A DNA stretch of 64,000 nucleotides from Xestospongia bergquistia (GCA_963965975.1 OZ014418.1:2988775-3052774); one strand, 5' to 3'; positions 46,501-58,400 are shown, numbered from the stretch's first letter. Program-made: numbers and translations. The notes: generated by a model from the letters alone, not told the origin.

Positions 46501-48996
46501 TGGAGACCAAATAAGGAGAAAATAACAATTAATTTTCTTCAGTCACCTTTTTCAAAGACTTAATAAAAGCCTTTTATTAAAAAATGAAAACAATAGTGAA
46601 GAAGTTGTATATCTAAACATGTACATATCTGACTCAGTTTGCAGCATAGATTTTTATACAGATAACTTGAAAATTTGACTATTGCTAACTTGACATGACT
46701 TACCTAGTTATCAAATCAATTACTTTTAATTGTAAATAGTATATTATTTTTTTTCAAATAAACAAATGTAATTAATGGACACATACACCGTCTATACATA
46801 ATAGCCCAGATATATTGATAAGAACTATGTAACTATATTATCTTTATATTATTGCCATTGAACAAGAGTATAATTATAAATGAATGTCTTAACATTATGT
46901 TAATAATTACCATTCGTTTTAGTGCAGTCAGTACACATCTTTCTTGCTAATATCAAAAACTGGAAATTTAAAGTCACATATAACAATAGGATAAGATGCA
47001 ATCATACAAGCACTTATATATTAACTTTAAATTTTATGATTACTAAGAGCCTGAGTGAAATTATATAGATATTGCGTACAATCAACGTTCTGCCACACAA
47101 GATCTATACTATTAGAATTATGATTTCTATTTATCAAGAATAAAGTTTTTTTCTTTATTGTATTGTAATACTAATGTCTTCCCCCTAAACTTCAAACATC
47201 AAGTATATGCAACAAAGAGATAGACTTCCCATAAGTACCAGACAAACAGCCACTTCTAATTTTGGTGTCGGTTTTGAAACTCATATCCAAGACTAATTAA
47301 ATTCATTGGTTGTCATGTGTATCAGATTTTGGAGAACTGTATGTCTTGTCATTGGCAGTCCTACTAATAAAATGTTTTCCCGTTTTAGTAGACAGTATAA
47401 AGTTAAGTTCCCTTTAACATTTTACTTATTGTATACAGTAATAGAATGAATGAATGAGTGCAAGTAGAGACACAAGCATGAGTGTTGTGAAATGACACTC
47501 ATGCACTCCTGATATAACATATGACTAAAAATAATGTAGGACTGACTAGGACAAGTTTGCTTTACTATATGTAATGATAGTTATATGATGTGTTACCTGT
47601 GCTATCTATTTTATTTATCAGTACTGTTTGCATCATCACACACCTACTTTTGCTATTTTAAAAGTAATCTTTATTAGACTAGTATGTTCCCGCTGTTCAG
47701 CAATAATTTTTAAAGCTTAAAGTGTTATATTGATATTGTGTTGTTCTGTATTATATCGGATACAAGTTTGATAATACCTCACAGCAGATAGTGATAGCTT
47801 AAATCCGTTCATTAAAATTACAATATATAACATTACTATTTAAAAAATATATATAGGTTAGACAATAATTTCTACAGGAAATAGAAGAAAATAGCAAAGC
47901 CTGAGTTCTGTGTTTACTGTAGAAACATCCAACACCTTATCTCACTAGTTTTGAACCACAAAACTAACCTAAGGAAACTATGTTTATAAACATCAGCTCT
48001 CTGTCAGTAAATTTATATTTTATGTTTCTCAAGTAAATTTATATTTTATGTTTCTCATTAATGTCAAAGGAAATTATTCATAAATTATTGTCTAATTACT
48101 GTTAAAGTTGCTAAACAGCAACAGGTGACCATAGGATTAAAACAAAAATGTATATTATTGAATTTAAAATCACAAGAGTATACTTTAACCTATCTAGAAA
48201 ATCATCAGTTCACTAAATATGATCTCTTGATAATTGGTTCATTTGGAGAAGTGTCTGCTTCTCAAACCGTTCAAGTTGCACACAAACTTATACCCAGTGA
48301 TCAAGAAGGATCTAACCAATGGATGACAAAGGAGATTGACAATATAATGAAATTGCATGAAAAAAGTCCACATTGTGATCATATATTTCCTTGTTTTGAT
48401 CTTCCAGGAACTGAAATCTCCAAAGATTACTATCTTGAAGAGATAAGGAGCTTTTTTACTAAATGTACACAAAACTCAGGTAAGAGGGACACATATATAT
48501 TATATAGATTATACATGTTAATTATTTAGCTATTATCTGTTACACTGGTCATGGAGAAATGAATACTGGTAACTGGTGTTTCAAAGATGGAGTCATCACC
48601 TTCCAAGATATCTTTGGTCTTTATATGGATTACTTCAGAGGAAAACACCTCTCATTAGAGTCTGATTGCAGCTATTCTGGTAATTGGATCAAAGATTGTG
48701 TCAAAACTCTTGATGACCTTGGTATCCCATCTTGTGGACATTACACAAGAGAACAAAGAATATCACTTATATTATTTAGTTCCTGTGGTGATAATGAAGA
48801 AGCTACTGCACAGTGTTACATTAACGAGGCTCTAGAAATTGATGAAATAAGTAAACTTATTTTAGTGTCCTATAATAAGAAACTCTCATCAGGACAAACT
48901 ACAAAAATGGGTGACTTTAGAAAACTTCGTTGTGGCAAGAAAACTAGAGAGAAATGCCAAATTAACACTGCAAGTACCTGGAGAAGGAACTTATAA
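37531..48996 (+). CDS. CARD-like / unnamed domain x2 / coiled coil / caspase-like protein, 22-exon model
   Basis: Exons: 37531-37855, 37944-37985, 38037-38716, 38861-38965, 39023-39071, 40963-41055, 41113-41783, 41871-42018, 42070-42128, 42180-42300, 42751-42870, 42924-43040, 43189-43286, 43347-43425, 43515-43582, 43888-43990, 44094-44156, 45883-45975, 46185-46258, 46313-46391, 48108-48479, 48530-48996. All phases agree; total 4026 bases, 1341 residues. Residues 1-108 are a CARD-like death-fold helical domain ('LLQKYFGILLHTITDPVTLA', 'LLDELLIAVANDCTKFVNII'). Residues about 123-349 and 432-655 are two copies of an unnamed domain ('CSPVNIEVL', 'RNPTPECTITLKL', 'YIHICEVGEGCIVIMCAPKP', 'TRLPYLLDIGV'). 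Residues 656-1062 are short repeated linkers and coiled coils. Residues 1063-1341 are caspase-like, with a candidate catalytic His1194 in 'CYTGHGE' and Cys1233 in 'SDCSYSG'. This suggests a cytosolic oligomerising sensor or adaptor with a protease output. Exon 3 could instead start at 38055; the intron after 42128 uses GC. Function inferred; activity unproven. Confidence 0.75.
39994..40505 (+). repeat. 102-base minisatellite, five units, inside intron 5
   Basis: Units begin AGTAAT(A/G)GGTGGAGTTTTGA at 39994, 40096, 40198, 40300 and 40402, so the period is 102 bases. The last unit diverges (CCAAATTAGGTCATAACAG). The duplicated region at 34.3-34.5 kb has only two units, so the array expanded here or contracted there. 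Confidence 0.95.
44400..45415 (-). mobile_element. Internally deleted Ty1/copia element with LTR-like flanks
   Basis: The reverse strand carries integrase core sequence (about 45090-44880: 'IRHELTVPHTPEQNGVAER', 'ARSMIAHAGLSDKYWAEAVA') that jumps directly into the very end of copia RNase H (about 44840-44650: 'TKHIEIRF', 'YCPTSEMIADL', 'RRKFVTLQSTMG', in broken frames). A direct repeat flanks it: AAAACTCTAATAAAAACTCA and surroundings at about 44402-44614 and 45279-45414, in the positions expected of LTRs. The element sits in the intron between the exons ending at 44156 and starting at 45883 of the large gene, in antisense orientation. Confidence 0.7.
45645..46700 (+). repeat. Segmental duplicate of 58427-59372 (source or copy)
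   Basis: Carries the coiled-coil exon at 45883 and linker exons at 46185 and 46313 of the large gene, and matches 58427-59372 co-linearly, including TACAATGTATTGAGAGCCTC and the intron sequence after 46400. The left 400 bases also match 29720-30100. The other two copies have damaged exons, so this one is probably ancestral. Confidence 0.85.
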
Positions 48997-50530
48997 TGCA
49001 GTACTGAACACATGGATATTTAAATTAAGTACCTCAATCTTTTTAACACTTTTAAGGGAACAATAATTAATAATATTATAAATAATTGTGTAATCTTACT
49101 CATACAAAAACTGAATCTACTGAAATCTCAAGTTTAATGTTAATTGTATGCCTTTTGAGGATCATAATTATTGTATTGATAATTAGCCATTGGAACAGAA
49201 TTTAAAAATTAAAAAGGTTTTAATTAGTTTATGCATCCTTGACAACCATAATCCAATTAGTAGCTGTTTCTAATAACAAAACATTTGAGTAACAATAAAA
49301 TCAATTGCATCTGTATTACTAAATAGGTACTTTTACTAAAACCAGATCATATGTGAATCTAGTCAATGATATATATTCTAAGAGACATTGATAACAGGCT
49401 TAGTTCTCTAACCTTTTCCAAAGGGGCATGATACTTTCAATACGGATTACTATATCTCAAACACATAATAAAATAATCATATGATATTAACACATAACAG
49501 TTGCAATGATATGTACAATAAAAGATTGGCAAACAATCATCTTACAAAGTACCAGCTCTTGCTTTTACTAATGCTCCAATTAGCAGTTAGAGGCACATAT
49601 AACCTTCAGCCACTCACTTTTCAAAGATGAATATATTAATAATAATCAATAATTTTTTGGATTACTATCTCAAACTCTTTCGCTGTTAAAAGTATGGCTC
49701 TAGATAATTTTAGGTTGAGGACAATAGTGGACTCTTATATAGGTTTGCTTAATTTCCATAAAGTCAATGCAGTTGATTGGACTCTCTGGATGATTTAAAG
49801 ATTTGTACTGGAGTATTTAACCCCAATAGCACCATAATTGCAACACGGATAATTATTTTAAAGTTAGTACAGATCTGCAGCTATTGTGACTAGAGTGGTA
49901 ATTACTTAAGTACTTGTGTAACACTTTATATTCCTTAGTAGAAGCTATAAAGGTGTCAGTGTTACTAGTATTCATTGTTGTAGTCTCTCTTTGAAGATCC
50001 ATCCTAGCAGTTTGTATTTACACCAATTTGTTGACATAAACATTCAGCAGATGTGTAATACCCTATATGGAATAATATGAATATCACTATATCATAATAA
50101 TTATAATGCAAATTATGTGAATAATAAATATATGCTATATTTATGTGAAGCATATAAAAAAGTAAACAACAGATTTTAAAACAAAAAAGACTTTAGTATC
50201 TAAGTGATAGTGTGGACTTTACAACTGGTTTAATTTATCACTTTACTGAAAATATTTTACATTACATATTGTACATTGCACTTCCTACAACTACATGACC
50301 AATCTACATTTATAATTTAGTTTAAGATATACAGATTGGATCATAGAATTAGTAATTTTTTTTCAAAACAAAATAGTACAATCATTGTTAACAATACAAA
50401 AAAAAACAAATTGTTCAGCTAGGAACTAGAGTAAAAGACAATAGAAAGAGGATATCATATTCATCAGTGAAAATGATAAATACCCAAAGCAAGTACACTG
50501 ATAGAACATATCAATTACATAGCTGTTATC
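48997..50530. other. 3' flank of the large gene, nothing else recognised
   Basis: AT-rich DNA after the stop codon. No protein family or repeat was identified. Confidence 0.4.
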
Positions 50531-50534
50531 TAGT

Positions 50535-51549
50535 ACACTGTTTATGAACAGATGAACACTGATAACTGGTGTTTTAAACAGTTTCTCATCACCTTTTGAT
50601 ATCTTTGGTCTATATATGGATTAGACAAATACAACTCACAATACAAGTTATATTCTGGTAACTGGATCAAAGATTATGTCAAAACTTAGATGATTTTGGT
50701 ATCTCATCATGTGGACATGACACAAGAGACATGTAATGAGACTTAAAGAATCCTGTTCCTACAATAAAGTAACATAATAGCAACAGGAATGTGTTACATT
50801 ATAGAGGCTAATGACGTTTGATTAAACAAACAAAAATATTGTCATTGACCACATATAAAACGCTATCATCTGGGCAAAATACAAAATATGGTGGTTTTGA
50901 TAGACTTCACTGTGGCAATACATCCACTGAGACCTGTGGAATAGACTCTACATGTACCTGTGAGAATCATTATATTCAGAATGGGCAATCACGTTAATAT
51001 GTACCTTATGGTATACAGATAATCATAGAATGTCAGTATAGGGTGAACGAATGTGAACTTTCATGAATGGCAGATCCTGATCTCAATTACATATTTGTGA
51101 AGGTTGTGAAAGAATGACAAAGAGAATGGCAAATAGACCTGGTATTATGAGCAATGATACTTTCAGAAAATATAGTACATGCACATGCACAAATTGGACT
51201 TAAAGGTTTAAGCAACCTTTATTTCTAATGTTATGATAACAGCTACATTAGATCTGTCAGTTGGTACAAAGTAATCGTTAATATGTTCCTTAAAGGTCAT
51301 CATAGAATGATTATATACAGTGAACAAAAATGTCCTACTGAAGGATGGGTCTTGATCTCAATTGCATATCTGAGAAGGTGGCGAAAGAGTAATGGTCGAA
51401 ACATAACCATGGCTACTAGTAGCATTAACTCAATGATGATAGTTTTGTACCTTCTATCAAAGAGTATCTGTGATAAGCCTAACTGCAACTACATACACTC
51501 ATCGAGCTTCTGTAACCACATTTATAGTTTTAGGTGTGGCTTATTTTGA
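50535..51549 (+). pseudogene. Decayed caspase-like 3' end, with a duplicated C-terminal extension
   Basis: 50540-50960 matches the last exon of the large gene in broken frames: 'NTDNWCFKQ' against 'NTGNWCFKD', 'YSGNWIKD' retained, 'SGQ'-like remnants retained. The catalytic positions are lost: the GHG region reads 'CYTVYEQ' and the SDC preceding YSG is gone. Downstream, 51265-51400 reads 'SWYKVIVNMFLKGHHRMII' then 'YSEQKCPTEGWVLISIAYLR', and a more damaged version of the same stretch lies at 50985-51125, so this extension is present twice. A related C-terminal extension is absent from the intact gene at 48996. Confidence 0.65.
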
Positions 51550-52231
51550 CCACATCTCATATTTTAATTAATGCTCTAGATCAGTCCAGAATACCTTAGG
51601 CCTTGGGATGGATGGGACTGGAAATAAGAGTACTAATTATTTGCTTGTGACTTCCTTAGCCTTCTCTCTGGACACACTCACTTTTGTCCTTTGCTCTAGG
51701 GAATATCAGTATGTAGTACTTTAATTACAAACATATACTGCTAAATAAATGACTGTCAAATGTCACTGTGCTAGATCTCTGTTATACTCTACTGTATACA
51801 TTGTGTATTTTACTGTTTTACATTATTATGTATTCTATAGTATACACATGAAATACATGCTATGTATTATATATGTATTGGAACAGTTTACATACTATTG
51901 TATTCTTAAAGTATTTTCCATGTTATACACTTGTGTATTCATACTGTATAATGGTAGTAAAATACTTGTATATCATATGTATAGCCCCCCTAGTGAAATA
52001 CTCACCACTGTATATTCTATTGTATAACTTGACTTTTTAGAATTATTTTTGTAAATTATTGTATCATTATTTCACATGAAAAGACAATTGGACTCAAAAA
52101 TAAATGAAAACAGAATATTCTATAAATAAGTGATAACAGATACATAAATGAAAATTTGTACAGATAAGTGATAATATGGATACTAAATGATAATATGTGT
52201 AATATTGTGATGATGTTTGTCACATACTGAA

Positions 52232-53366
52232 TTAGAATATCATCCATGGTTTGATCTTTGCAGGGAAATCTGACTTCACTGATGTGCCAATTACCCTTTT
52301 CTTCCTAGCAAATCTTGAGTTTGTAGCCCTTTCATCTAATCTATCCATGAGTTCGTTAAAAACCTGTGACCTCAATTCAGGTTGTCTTCGTTTCATGGAT
52401 CCATCTTCAACAGCTTCCTCATCAGACGATCCATCTTCAACAGCTTCCTCATCAGACATCATTGATGTTGTTACATCAGCCCAAAGGTGTTCTTCATCTT
52501 TTGTAACTTGTTTTGAACGTCTGTCCCAAAGCTATAATACATCATTACAAACACTACAAAACCATTAATACATCATACTCTTTGCTGTCTTGATCTACGT
52601 AGTCGTTTTTCTCTTTCATGATCTTTTGGTTGTCTTAGTAAAGAGTGCCTGTATATGCTTAGAATTCCTGGTTATACAATAATAACAATTAAAATATCAC
52701 AATGAAGTCCAAATTACCCTTAACTTGAGCTACAGTATAGCCATGTCATTCTAGTTCCTTTGCACAAGCAACAACAACATGTTTGTTATGTACACTATCA
52801 ATTCTATGAAAGTTAATTAAATTGCAATTATTACATACATGTAGCATACCCTTCATGGAGATTCAATTTCTTTTCAGCTGGCAAAGTATTATGTACTGTA
52901 CGCAGCAAACTCTAAACAACAAACATATTAACACACTGCTTGCATGAAATTAATATATGTATTAATGTAAAATAATTACTTGTAATTCAACTGGAAACCT
53001 GCGTTTTCTATCTTTCTTAACACTCTCTGTGGAAGACTCTGCAAAAGAACTTGATGGTGAAAAAAAACTTGTTTGAACACTATTCAAATATTTCTCCTCA
53101 AGAGAATTAACTCGATCAGTCAGGTTAGATAAAAGAGATGATGATTCATCAAATTTTGATGAAACAGACGACTGCATAGACGATATTAAATCTACCAAAT
53201 TAGTTGGTATAGAATTTGCAATAGGCAAAATTTCCCCTGGTCCCCATTCATTGAGTGGTTCCTCATCAGTGTGTGCTCTTTGTGGTCGTTGTAGCAGTCT
53301 TGACCCATAAAATGATTGTTCTGTCATTGGCCTTTCAAACAAGCTTCTTTTACATGATGTTCTATC
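52232..53366 (-). CDS. Accessory gene of the CACTA-like element (multi-exon, unknown function)
   Basis: Reverse-strand exons of about 53366-52980, 52914-52852, 52807-52721, 52672-52583 and 52533-52232. The first is acidic to polar with a short coiled coil ('LLSNLTDRVNSLEEKY') ending in a basic 'KKDRKRRFPVELQ'. Then come 'LLRTVHNTLPAEKKLNLHEG', 'HNKHVVVACAKELE' (followed by a stop), a basic exon ('HERKEKRLRRSRQQRV') and a last exon with a tandem 'DEEAVEDGSS' repeat and a basic 'RFARKKRVIG' tail. The order recalls uncharacterised proteins that accompany transposons in cnidarians and sponges. A DNA-binding accessory role is an inference from position and charge. The in-frame stop suggests decay. 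The first exon and start codon are not resolved. Confidence 0.5.
52400..52458. repeat. 30-base tandem duplication inside the last exon of the accessory gene
   Basis: GATCCATCTTCAACAGCTTC followed by CTCATCAGAC occurs twice in a row, encoding a repeated D-E-E-A-V-E-D-G-S segment on the reverse strand. It keeps the frame. Confidence 0.95.
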
Positions 53367-53760
53367 CTACATAAAAAAGGGACTAATGGCATACATTAGT
53401 AGCTAGTTTACTAGTCCATAATTGGGTGAAAATCACTGAGTTAATTGTGACTAAGACAAGGACTACAATCACAGGCCACCGCTGGTAAGCCCAGCACTTA
53501 CCAAGTTACTCTACTTCTACATGTACCTGAGTTCTTCTCCCATAAATGTTCTTGTGAGAGAGAGCCACGGTATGAGATCTAGAGCTACCCACAGCAGCCA
53601 TTGATCATGAGAACTTTAAGATCACAGACCGCCAATTTGCTAGATGGGAGTGGCATATAGGACGGACTTTGCATTGATTGTCAATCAAAGTACTGTAAGT
53701 ATCCGATCTTTAAATCTTGCTGTTTTACCTTTTTATGTAGGTCTAACATTATAATCATTA

Positions 53761-55230
53761 TGTCATCACACTCAAAAAAACGTCAAAGGAAGATATGTTT
53801 AAAATGTGGTAAAAGTCTATCCTATTCAGCTTATTTGAGACATCAGAGTTTTACTTGTGTGCAATACCAAGACACTTAAGTCACCTTCTCTTGATGCATT
53901 GGAATTTTTTGAACAATACACAAGTGATGAATGCAGAAGCTGACCATGATGTCAGTGCCGGCATGATGGACTATCATCCACCAAGAAACGATTCTAGTGC
54001 TACAGATGGTGTTGATTGTGTACAAACGGAGAACATCACAGTAACTGATGTTACTACTGATGATTCAGAGTCATCAGTTTGTGATACTAATGATTTAGAT
54101 CTAGATGATCTTACTAGTGATGATGAGGAAGTTCTTCTCATAACAAGTGATGATCATATCAACCACTTTGAACAACTAGAAGAAATTAGGTCACTATCAA
54201 ATGACACTATGATGGATAGTAGTAATACATGTAGTTGACAGTGAAATGTCCAAAATTGCTTGATTTATTTGTCAATTTTTTACCTTACTTAGGCTGTGTT
54301 ATCATGTTTCAGATCAAGCTCTAAATTTTTTGCTTTCATTTTTTCGTACCATCCTTACTTGCATTACCTACTTTTTTTCAGATGAAGATGTGAAACGTAT
54401 AATTAGGAAGCTTATTGATACAATACCCAAAAATGTTTACTTTCTTCAGAAAGCATTCTCTAAAGACAAGGCTCACGTACTGAAAAAGTACATTGTGCCC
54501 TGATTGTCATTCCATTTATCCTCTTTCTGATTATTCATTAAAGTCATTAAAAGAATCTCCTTCTTGCACCTATAGAAAGAAACACAAAACTGTTTAGGAA
54601 AGTTAAGGTTGGCAGTAACTACAAGCTCATGCCTAAAAGAATATATGTTTACATTCCCATTAAAATGAGTCTTTTAAGACTTGTAAGTAGAGAAAACTTT
54701 TTAAAGAAATGTGAAATGTGGAGATAAGGAGGAGAAAAACTATCAAGGTTCCTTGTTAGCTACATGTACTGCTGCTCCAGGTATCATAGTTATCAGTTGT
54801 GTATGGACCAAATGAAAACTTAGATCATGTTCACATTCGTTGTGAGTGTTTTCATCAAATGGACATTTTTGGTGAACGTTTTATTTCATATAAATCAAGA
54901 AGCATGGCATCTTCCATTGTTTGCGCATATTGGGCAGGTTTTGTTGGGAGTCTTTGTGAACAAAGAAATGTGCTAAGGGTAGGTGTAGTCCAATACTTCA
55001 TAAAACATTCAGTGTCTTTGGTTAATAAAGAATTGAATAAAAAGAGTTTATGTGATCATATCTTTGCTCATGTACACTGGTTTAATCAACATCCTCGAGA
55101 TTCCTGGTTTGTAAATCCTGTTCTTGTTGTGTCTCCTGATTTCCAATCATGTGCAGGTGTACTATTATGACAGACAAAATCCTTTTTGAATAGGGGCAAG
55201 ATAGCATTAATATCATTATTCCTACTGGTA
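53761..55230 (+). pseudogene. CACTA-like transposase-gene remnant (ends kept, centre lost)
   Basis: It starts at ATG 53761 with a basic region and a zinc-finger-like 'RKICLKCGKSLSYSAYLRHQ', frameshifts, then has an acidic open stretch (53855-54235, rich in D and E). After a break, 54380-54480 reads 'IPKNVYFLQKAFSKDKAH', and 54600-54740 reads 'VKVGSNYKL'-like and 'FLKKCEMWR' blocks. Finally, 54799-55170 (123 codons open) has 'HIRCECFHQMDIFGERFISY' and 'HIFAHVHWFNQHPRDSWFVN'. These blocks appear in order in animal CACTA-associated proteins as I recall them; the catalytic middle is missing between about 54740 and 54800. Not functional. Confidence 0.6.
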
Positions 55231-55794
55231 GAAAAATTCATGTAGCTCAAAGACATTTTACAATATGTGTAGATCTCCATCTAGACTTGCTGAGTTTTTG
55301 TACATAATAATTATAATCAATGTAATAATATTAATTTATTATCAGTATGAATAAATGAAAAGTATACATTCACTGTATAACTAATGTATTCAATAATTAG
55401 TATTCACATAGGATATACTTAAGCAATACGCATTTGTATAACATTGAGTATACTCACTTTTCATATTCTATGTGTAAAACATTAATATACAAATATATGT
55501 ATAACACAGTTCTAGCACAGTGTGTACCACTCTCAAATTATATACTGCAAATGATTCAACTTTATAACATTATGTAAAGTATAAGCAAATTTACATGCTC
55601 AGTGTAGAGATAGATGAGTGTCTTGAGGCAACAACCATCAACATAAAGATCTTTAAACTTGAAAGAAGGAACAAAAATATGAAATAGTACCTGCAAATGG
55701 AAAGATGAAGAAGAATCTTGAGATCTTATAGTCCAATGAAGTTATATAAAGAAACTAAAGTACTAAGCAATAATGTGTCATAAAAGCATCAGTT

Positions 55795-58400
55795 TTGGGT
55801 TACAAAATGGTTACAGCATCGAGAACGCTTTGGAGCTTGCCATCATTTGTAGAAGCTTCTCTACTTCTAAAGGAGTCATTGAAATATATTATTGAATGGC
55901 CGATATTAGAGTGGGAAGGTAAAGACCCACAAAAAGTTTGCATAATGGCAGCAACAGCCAATCAGGTAAAAACATAGACCAGTCATGTGACTTATTTAGT
56001 TTAAATCTTACAGAAATATCATTTCATTAAGGAACTTTAGAATACAAGGAATTAGCAGAAATAGAAGTACTAACAGCTTATAAATTCAAGGCAGCTCACA
56101 ATCAAATTTAAATTTGAAAAAAAAATATAAATAATTATATGTAAATAGTACAACAATCTTCTTACTTTTAGATCGAGAATTTGAGGCAGTAATTTTAAGT
56201 ACAGTTGAGCCTACGTCAGGGGAAGGAAAGTCTAAAAATCCTACCAAGAATCCATGTAGTCAATATGTCTTTAATACTGCTTTAACACGTGCTAAGTCAC
56301 TTGTAGTATGTGCTGGTAATCCATTCCTCTTAATGAAGATAGAGAAACACATGAACAATGAGTGTTCCTGTTGGATGGATTACATTAGGCGATGTGTGGT
56401 ATCTAAAACATTTCATGTAGCTACCAAGGTATCAGGTACGAAAACTGTTCAAGAGTCATTGCAATGTCACCAAACGGCAATCTTTCCAACCAGTGATATG
56501 AAGGACGATACTGGTAACTTTAAAGACAGCAATTTAAAGTCTTACCAACAAGCAATTCAAAAGATGCCCAAAAACAAAGACTGCAAGCTCAAAATTGCAG
56601 AGGAACAAAGTGACAGCAGGTGGAATAATGTCAAAATTGATGGCAGAGTTGACCAAAGTTTGGATGATGATAACGACATTGGAGATATTGAACATTATAC
56701 AAAAAGCAAAAGTGGTCACTTGTGAATTGTCAATTATAAATGAGAATCAAGCCAAAGCTTTTCCTATTAATGCAACAAAGTATTATAATCCAATAGTAAT
56801 TAATAGTTATAATCACAGGAGGCGTGCATTTAAATTGGGATACATGTGTTTGATAAAAGAGGAACATAGAATAGTTATTTTTATAAAAGAAGCAAGACAT
56901 CCTACTGAGTATGTTTGTAGAGCCAACCAATATAATATTATCAATTTTTTTATCCTGTCAATAAATCTGTCCCAGCTATTGTCAACTTGCCAAAATTTCG
57001 CAAAAGCTAGTGAGATATCAAGATCAAGATATGCATGTTGATTACATTACTGTTTACTCAGAGTCATCTCTGAAGTTTCTACATGAAAATGATGATCAGC
57101 TTCCACAAATTAAAGAATTCATCCCTTTTGATCAGGCACAAAACCTCTTGTTTGTTATTGAAGTTCTTGGCTGGGCACCAAAGTAGAGGAAACCAGTAGG
57201 AGCTGTAGTAGAAGCATTGCCTCGTACAACTAACCTCTTTTTACTGAAAGGCTTTTGACTATTGTTCACAATATTGAGTCAAACAATATCACTGACATAG
57301 AGATAACATTGGAGGAACCAAACAGAGATTATGCAGTTCCACATTATGTTCAAGCATTTTCAATTGATCCTCCAGATTTATTAACCTTTATGATATTATT
57401 AGTTTAGTTCCCATTGGACCTTTCCAACCACTACAAGATGAAGGCATGCACAAATTAGCTATAATAATTACTAATGTTGCTAAATACATCCCCAAAGATC
57501 ACGATCTTGATAAATTATAAAGAGGAACTTCAGTTTATGGTGGATGGAAAATCAAGCATATGTTACCACTTAAATTAACAAATCAAATCTTTAGTTTTAA
57601 TTATAATACAAAAATATAATTCGTGATGTATTAACAGTAACACCCACTGTATATAGTAGTGAAAGAAGGAGAGATATTAGAAGTATTGTGTAATGATCCT
57701 GAGAAAGCCCAAGTGACATCTCAAGCTCAATTAACATATGAAGCACAGGATATGTTAGATAGAAAAGCAATTAAAGATGAAGAATCACATAAGCAAGTGA
57801 GCGAGTTTGATGCAAAAAATGGAGACAAGTACATGGCTAACACTCTCAAGTTACTGTTTAAAATCGTGATGCATTTGCGAGAAAAGCGTCTAAAGGAGGC
57901 AGCATTCAGTATTTTGTCAGACCAAAATGAAAAAGATGACAGCTGCTGGCAGTCCCATCTACTTATTTCAAAATTAATGATTCGGGCTAATTCAATTATA
58001 GCAAGTTATTTGTACCAAAATCTTACACAAAAGGTACTACTGCTTACACAAGTTCCATTCCAAATAGACAATCTAGCTAAATTTAGAGGTATCTTTTACC
58101 AAACACTCTGCTATTCACTAAAACTATAAATATATTGTAAGTCAGAAGATGACAATAATAGCTTTATTGTTGCACATCACAGTTTACAACTTGATGCCTA
58201 CACTCACTTCACATCTTCAATTCAACAATATTTTTAAATCAAAAAAAAAAAAACCAAAATGGCACATTGTTTTAGCTTCGTTGGATAATAATCACAACAA
58301 CCTGCTTTGTGATCCTCAAATGAATAACTTCACAAACAACTCAATACCAAAAGAAGAGACAAGTGGCATATATTGTTTGTATAGAAGCTAGTGTATCCAG
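55795..58400 (+). pseudogene. Decayed HELZ2-like SF1 helicase plus RNB exoribonuclease
   Basis: About 56170-56420 reads 'FEAVILSTVEPTSGEGKSK' and 'YVFNTALTRAKSLVVCAGNP', helicase motifs V/VI of the UPF1/MOV10/HELZ2 group. After a linker, about 56980-57500 carries 'YSESSLKFLHENDDQLPQIK', 'RKPVGAVVEALPRTTN', 'SIDPPD', 'VAKYIPKDHDLDKL' and 'GTSVYGGWKIKHMLPL', the RNB fold order. 57690-58010 holds the next block ('LTYEAQDMLDRKAIKDEESH', 'WQSHLLISKLMIRANS'), and 58150-58220 the end 'HHSLQLDAYTHFTSSI'. Stops and frameshifts are frequent, and about 80 codons present in the 29.2 kb copy are deleted near 58140. In vertebrates HELZ2 is a nuclear coactivator induced by interferon. This copy cannot be functional. 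Confidence 0.7.

Larger units (their letters stand above)
51764..55522. mobile_element. CACTA (EnSpm)-like DNA transposon with both ends and 3-base target duplication
   Basis: The left end TGT-CACTGTGCTAGA begins at 51761/51764 and the right end TCTAGCACAGTG-TGT finishes at 55522/55525. The termini are inverted repeats starting CACTG, extended inside by GTTATAC, and the flanking TGT is duplicated on both sides, as expected for CACTA insertion. Both ends (51.76-52.03 and 55.36-55.50 kb) are dense in GTAT/TATAC motifs, like the subterminal repeats these transposases bind. Inside lie two divergently transcribed genes (reverse 52.2-53.4 kb, forward 53.8-55.2 kb). At 3.76 kb and with a broken forward gene it is probably a non-autonomous derivative. 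Confidence 0.8.

Noticed and set aside
48239-48472. Reverse-strand open frame of 77 codons
   Set aside because: Exact antisense shadow of the caspase-like exon at 48108-48479.
51749-52027. Forward 92-codon open frame
   Set aside because: It covers the terminal and subterminal repeats of the CACTA-like element and has low-complexity Y/V/L content.
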